A stretch of 55,393 nucleotides of DNA from Pyrinomonadaceae bacterium. GTDB taxonomy: Bacteria; Acidobacteriota; Blastocatellia; Pyrinomonadales; Pyrinomonadaceae. The stretch lies in contig JAVEDE010000055.1 in the NCBI GenBank assembly GCA_030841105.1, positions 1 to 55,393 on the forward strand. The letters run 5' to 3'. A program made the position numbers and the translations under genes. The notes beneath the pieces are model-generated. The model was given only the letters and a program-made list of their open reading frames with translations. It was not told the DNA's origin and did not search any database. This document shows positions 52,401 through 55,393 of the stretch, in pieces (position 1 is the stretch's first letter; every line of letters starts with the position of its first letter).

Positions 52401-52541
52401 GACCGTGAAGAACGCGACGATAACGCCCAACGCCGCCGCGTCGCCCCGCCGCCGACGCCACCACTGCTGCCCCCGACTCGCGCCCAAGCTCTCGTCTATC
52501 CGCACAGAGTTTTCCCCATCAGTCGCAGTCTCTTTCCCCAT
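49437..52541 (-). CDS. YfhO-family membrane glycosyltransferase-like protein 3
   Basis: 1034 residues from the ATG at 52541, which lies in one copy of a 22-bp tandem repeat (52511-52554); the start is less certain because no clear ribosome site precedes it and in-frame codons continue to 52661. The first helices ([51 protein letters not shown]) and the C-terminal [30 protein letters not shown] match YfhO 2 nearly exactly. An acidic loop ([24 protein letters not shown]) interrupts the membrane domain. It is the upstream gene of a two-gene operon with YfhO 2 (ATGA overlap), suggesting heteromeric or sequential function in glycan decoration. Confidence 0.85.
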   Translation of the reverse strand: [1034 protein letters not shown]

Positions 52542-52554
52542 CAGTCGCAATCTT
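52511..52554. repeat. 22-bp tandem pair over the YfhO 3 start codon
   Basis: Units 52511-52532 and 52533-52554 match at 20 of 22 positions. Each contains an ATG on the minus strand; only the copy at 52541 is in frame with the gene. Confidence 0.8.
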
Positions 52555-52721
52555 TTAACCTGCCCGCGCCCGCCGCGGGGCAACGCCCGCCGTGCGGCGC
52601 GGCATCTCTCAACGTGCCCGCGCGAGAGCTTTTTCGGGACGCACGGCGGGCGGCCTCTCAAACTTATTTTTCGCCCAAACCCGGCGCGCCCGCGTCTAAT
52701 TTACGCGTGCGGTCAATATCG

Positions 52722-52751
52722 TTGACAAACGCTCTGAGGGCAAGCTACGAT
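52722..52751 (+). promoter_or_regulatory. Promoter of the secreted DUF4214 gene
   Basis: TTGACA (52722-52727) and TACGAT (52746-52751) are 18 bp apart, predicting a transcript start near 52758 and a leader of about 138 nt. The 354-bp spacer between YfhO 3 and this gene contains no other gene I can support. Confidence 0.6.
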
Positions 52752-52895
52752 AACCGTTGTTGGGCTGCGCGCGCGAGCGACCACAGCGAGCGGGCGCGAG
52801 AAGAGCGATTCAGAGTAGCCCCGGCTCTCCCAAGGATTTCCTAAGCTACAGAAAAATAGCCCCACCGTCTATAGAGTACCGGGAGTAAAACACAC

Positions 52896-53777
52896 ATGCG
52901 TAGATTCGTCGTTGCCTTATTCATCACCGCGCTGTGCGCGTCGTTCGCCGTCGCGCAAGGCCAGAGCGCGCCGACGCTGAGGGTCGTCACCGAAGACCCG
53001 ACGCTGCCGTCCGAGTTGTTCTACGGCGACGTCAAGGTCAAGCCCGTGCGCCTCCGCCCCGGCACGAACACCCGCATCACGATTGACGACAGCGACTTTT
53101 TCGTCCAGCAGCAGTACATAGACTTTCTGAGCCGCTTTCCCGAAGCCGACGGCTTCAACGCGTGGATGAAAGTGCTCAACGCCTGCAACGGCGACCCGAA
53201 CTGCCTCGGCGGCGTCAACGGCGCGCGCGTCCTCGTCTCGAAGAGTTTCTTCGAGGCGCAGGAATTCAACATCAAGGGCTACCTCGTCTACCGCCTCTAC
53301 AAAGCGTCGCTCGGCCGCCTGCCGACCTACCCCGAAATCGTCGCCGGGATGCGCAGCGTGACGGGGCAGACCGAGGCCGAAGTCATCTCCAAGCGCGACG
53401 CCTTCATCGCCGCGTGGCCGTCGCGCGGAGACTTCGCCGCGAAATATCCGGCGAGCTTGTCGAACACGGCCTACGTTGACGCGCTGCTCGCGACGGCGGG
53501 CGTCACGGTGTCGAACCGCGACGCGCTCATCGCCGGTCTGCAAAACGGCACGGAGACCCGCACGAGCGTCTTGAGAAAGATCATCGAGAGTCCCGAAGTG
53601 AACGCCAAGGAATACGACCCGGCCTACGTCGCCATGCAGTATTACGGTTACCTGCGGCGCGAGCCGGAGGCCGAAGGCTACAACGCGTGGCTCACTTACC
53701 TGCGCGCCAACCCCGGCGACTACAAGACGATGGTCTGGGGCTTCGTCTACTCCCCCGAATACCGCAACCGCCACTAA
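52896..53777 (+). CDS. Secreted DUF4214 protein
   Basis: 293 residues with a signal peptide (FVVALFITALCASFAVAQ). Two DUF4214-type helical units are seen: FFVQQQYIDFLSRFPEADGFNAWMKVL...KSFFEAQEFNIKGYLVYRLYKASLGRLP and DPAYVAMQYYGYLRREPEAEGYNAWLTYLRANPGDYKTMVWGFVYSPEYRNR. DUF4214 occurs in S-layer, protease-associated and surface proteins and in glycan enzymes. Two cysteines (ACNGDPNC) may form a disulfide. It has its own promoter and a terminator hairpin, so it is probably expressed alone. Confidence 0.85.
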   Translation: MRRFVVALFITALCASFAVAQGQSAPTLRVVTEDPTLPSELFYGDVKVKPVRLRPGTNTRITIDDSDFFVQQQYIDFLSRFPEADGFNAWMKVLNACNGDPNCLGGVNGARVLVSKSFFEAQEFNIKGYLVYRLYKASLGRLPTYPEIVAGMRSVTGQTEAEVISKRDAFIAAWPSRGDFAAKYPASLSNTAYVDALLATAGVTVSNRDALIAGLQNGTETRTSVLRKIIESPEVNAKEYDPAYVAMQYYGYLRREPEAEGYNAWLTYLRANPGDYKTMVWGFVYSPEYRNRH

Positions 53778-53810
53778 ACGGCACGCGCCCCACGCGCGAA
53801 CGACTTCAAC

Positions 53811-53843
53811 AAGGCCGGCCTCTCACACGGGGTCGGCCTTTTC
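53811..53843 (+). terminator. Rho-independent terminator after the secreted DUF4214 gene
   Basis: AAGGCCGGCC (53811-53820) pairs with GGTCGGCCTT (one mismatch) across a 12-nt loop region and is followed by TTTTCGTTT. Confidence 0.75.
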
Positions 53844-53844
53844 G

Positions 53845-53900
53845 TTTCCGCTCGTTCGTCTCCGCTCGTTCGTTTGCGCTCGTTCGTTTGCGCTTCGCTT
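53845..53900. repeat. 14-bp tandem array between convergent genes
   Basis: Units at 53845, 53859, 53873 and 53887 follow TTTSCGCTCGTTCG with small changes. The array lies just past the DUF4214 terminator and before the end of the convergent GT4 gene. Confidence 0.85.
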
Positions 53901-53925
53901 CCGCTCAACCTTCGTCCCGCACGCT

Positions 53926-55098
53926 TCAAGCGTTCGCCGCGAGACCCGCCGTGCCCGACGCGCCCTGTAAGACTTCTTCGTAAACGTCGAGCGTGAGACG
54001 CGCCGTGCGCTCCCAGGTGAAGCGCGCGGCGTGCGCGATCCCTTCGGCGGAGAGACGCCGCCGCTCCTCGTCGTCTCCCCACAATCCTTGGAGACAATCG
54101 GCCAGCGCGCGCACGTCGGTCGGTTCGACGAGCCGCGCGGCCTCTCCCACCGTCTCCATGATGACCGGAATGCGGCTCGTGATGACGGGCGCGCCGCAAC
54201 TCATCGCTTCGAGCGGCGGCAGGCCGAAGCCCTCGTAGAGCGACGGGTAGACGCAGACGCGGCAGGAGGAATAGAGCGCGGCGAGGTCTTCGTCGGAGAT
54301 GTAGCCGGTGAAAAGTATGCGGCGACCGAGGCCGGACTGTTCGATGAGCGCGAAGAGTTCTTCCGTCAGCCAGCCCTTCTGCCCGGCGATGACGAGTTGC
54401 GCGCGGAAGTCTCGGCGACGCGTCAGTTCCTCGAAGGCGCGCACGAGCGTCAGCAAATTCTTGCGCGGTTCAACCGTGCCGACGAACAGGATGAAGTCGT
54501 CTTCGACGCCGAGCCGACGACGTGCCGAGGCAATTACTTCGAGCGCGTTGACGGGTCGGAACGCGCGGCGCGGCGCGAGCGGCACGACGGCGATCTTCTC
54601 CGGCCGGACGCCGAGGTGTTCGCAGATTTCGCGCTTCACGCTCTCCGAGTCGGTGATGATCTTCGAGGCCATGCGGGCGGTAGCGGGCAGGCGCAGGCGC
54701 GCGCGGCGCACGAGTTCCTCTTCGTGCGTGTGCGAGTGGAGCAGGAGCGAGAGGTCGTGGATGGTGACGATGGTGCGGCAGCGATTCCAGAGCGGGATTT
54801 TGTAGTTCGTGCCGTGGAAGAGTGCGACGCCGCGCCGCTGGACGTAGAGCGGCAGGCCAATCGTCCACCAGCGTTTGCTGAGTGCGTTCACCGGCGCGTG
54901 GACGGCGCTGAGATTCGCGGGGCGCGCCTCGTCTCCCTCGAACGCTGACTCGACGGCCGACTCGACGTTGACGTGTGCGACCAACTCGAACTCGTGTGCG
55001 GGAGCGAGCGAGGCGAGGCCGCGCGCCAGTTCAAAAGTGTAGTGGCCGATGCCGGTTTTCGGCTCGGCCAAAGGAATCCCGTCTATTGCGATACGCAT
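53926..55098 (-). CDS. GT4-family glycosyltransferase
   Basis: 390 residues. GT-B fold: MRIAIDGIPLAEPKTGIGHYTFELARGLA at the N-terminus, FHGTNYKIPLW, TIVTIHDLSLLLHSHTH, DSESVKREICEHLGVRPEKIAVVPLA, FILFVGTVEPRKNLLTLVRAFEEL and the C-terminal SLYEGFGLPPLEAMSCGAPVITS nucleotide-sugar site with E-x7-E. This is the mannosyl/rhamnosyl-type GT4 (WfcD-like) subgroup common in O-antigen and capsule clusters; the exact donor is unknown. A -10 box lies about 85 bp upstream. Confidence 0.93.
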   Translation of the reverse strand: MRIAIDGIPLAEPKTGIGHYTFELARGLASLAPAHEFELVAHVNVESAVESAFEGDEARPANLSAVHAPVNALSKRWWTIGLPLYVQRRGVALFHGTNYKIPLWNRCRTIVTIHDLSLLLHSHTHEEELVRRARLRLPATARMASKIITDSESVKREICEHLGVRPEKIAVVPLAPRRAFRPVNALEVIASARRRLGVEDDFILFVGTVEPRKNLLTLVRAFEELTRRRDFRAQLVIAGQKGWLTEELFALIEQSGLGRRILFTGYISDEDLAALYSSCRVCVYPSLYEGFGLPPLEAMSCGAPVITSRIPVIMETVGEAARLVEPTDVRALADCLQGLWGDDEERRRLSAEGIAHAARFTWERTARLTLDVYEEVLQGASGTAGLAANA

Positions 55099-55181
55099 GC
55101 GCTGGAGCGTCCAACCGCGCCCGCCGGACGAGTTGCGACTGTGGGCGAATCCGGTGTGTTCAAGGTGTTACTTGCCGCGCG

Positions 55182-55187
55182 ATTATA
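55182..55187 (-). promoter_or_regulatory. Consensus -10 box of the GT4 gene
   Basis: TATAAT on the minus strand (55187-55182) would start a transcript about 77 nt before the GT4 ATG. The -35 region is weak. Confidence 0.4.
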
Positions 55188-55268
55188 GCCGCCGCCCGCG
55201 CGTGTAAGCCAGCCGACGTTTGCGCGAGACGCTAGAAAAACTTCAACGCATCCTTATAGAAAGAGAAA

Positions 55269-55319
55269 GGGCGCGCGGCCTGTCAGCATCCGTGTGGAGT
55301 GCTGAGAGGCCGCGCGCCC
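55269..55319. terminator. Strong GC-rich hairpin terminator
   Basis: 55269-55281 pairs with 55307-55319 (13 bp, GGGCGCGCGGCCT), extended inside by TCAGCA/TGCTGA after a G-G mismatch. The minus-strand side continues into CCCTTTCTCTTTC, so it probably ends the minus-strand gene whose stop is at 55359. Confidence 0.75.
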
Positions 55320-55358
55320 GTTTTGCGAAAGGCGGCGGCGCGTTGCGCGTGCGTGTGT

Positions 55359-55393
55359 CTACCTGATGCGGATGCGCGGCGCGGTGGCGGCCG
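55359..55393 (-). CDS. C-terminal codons of an unseen minus-strand gene
   Basis: In the last 35 bases one frame reads ...AATAPRIRIR then TAG at 55361-55359, just before the hairpin at 55269-55319. Too short for assignment; the alternating Arg/Ile beta-strand ending and the terminator make a real gene end plausible. Confidence 0.3.
   Translation of the reverse strand, partial: AATAPRIRIR

Noticed and set aside
1..55393. tRNA, rRNA, insertion sequences, prophage and integrase genes
   Set aside because: I saw no cloverleaf-like sequence, transposase motif, terminal inverted repeats with target duplications, or phage genes.

Overview
The window is about 55 kb of GC-rich, densely coding bacterial DNA with no rRNA, tRNA, transposase or CRISPR array that I can recognise. 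The gene content suggests a soil-type Acidobacteriota, most like the Blastocatellia: secreted M14 peptidase and amidohydrolase, a PQQ-like beta-propeller protein, DUF4214 proteins, several YfhO-family membrane proteins, TPR proteins and many TTG/GTG starts. This placement is inference; no marker gene is present.

Layout. 1-5.5 kb: secreted hydrolases (M14 carboxypeptidase cut by the window edge, amidohydrolase, a GH47 alpha-mannosidase that is rare in bacteria) and a small zinc-ribbon protein. 5.5-16.3 kb: nitrogen and housekeeping genes: glnE and its target glnA, an AlkA-type glycosylase, a PQQ-like lipoprotein. 14.4-17.5 kb: a polyamine pair, speA plus a deoxyhypusine-synthase homologue. 17.8-26 kb: secreted lamin-tail protein, orphan ABC ATPase, alkaline-phosphatase-fold protein, TPR and small membrane proteins, thrC. 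26.3-32.2 kb: HAD phosphatase, cyclophilin, thiamine genes thiE/thiD, a large TPR protein. 32.5-55 kb: a surface-glycan region with an O-antigen ligase-like protein carrying a PDZ-like insert, divergent Wzm/Wzt transporter genes, a DUF4214 coiled-coil protein, a double GT4 glycosyltransferase, a GtrB/CsbB-like GT2, a methyltransferase, a DUF4268 protein, three YfhO proteins, a secreted DUF4214 protein and another GT4.

How the genes work together. Wzm/Wzt, the glycosyltransferases, the methyltransferase and the coiled-coil protein look like an ABC-dependent glycan synthesis and export module. The GT2 plus YfhO proteins resemble the CsbB/YfhO lipid-linked sugar pair. GlnE would adenylylate GlnA at a tyrosine that is present.

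The most unusual signal is not a gene. Between 12.4 and 35.6 kb, at least eight spacers carry nested palindromes built from degenerate 7-bp units (GTGACRA outside, GTRAATC inside, plus GGGATGA and AACGATG variants). They abut start codons that lack a Shine-Dalgarno and in two cases supply the stop codon. Separately, at least four unrelated proteins here (six with weaker cases) contain in-frame degenerate minisatellites (15, 24 or 27 bp units) at linkers or loops, and several gene ends lie inside short degenerate tandem repeats. Together these suggest a genome shaped by local short tandem duplication.
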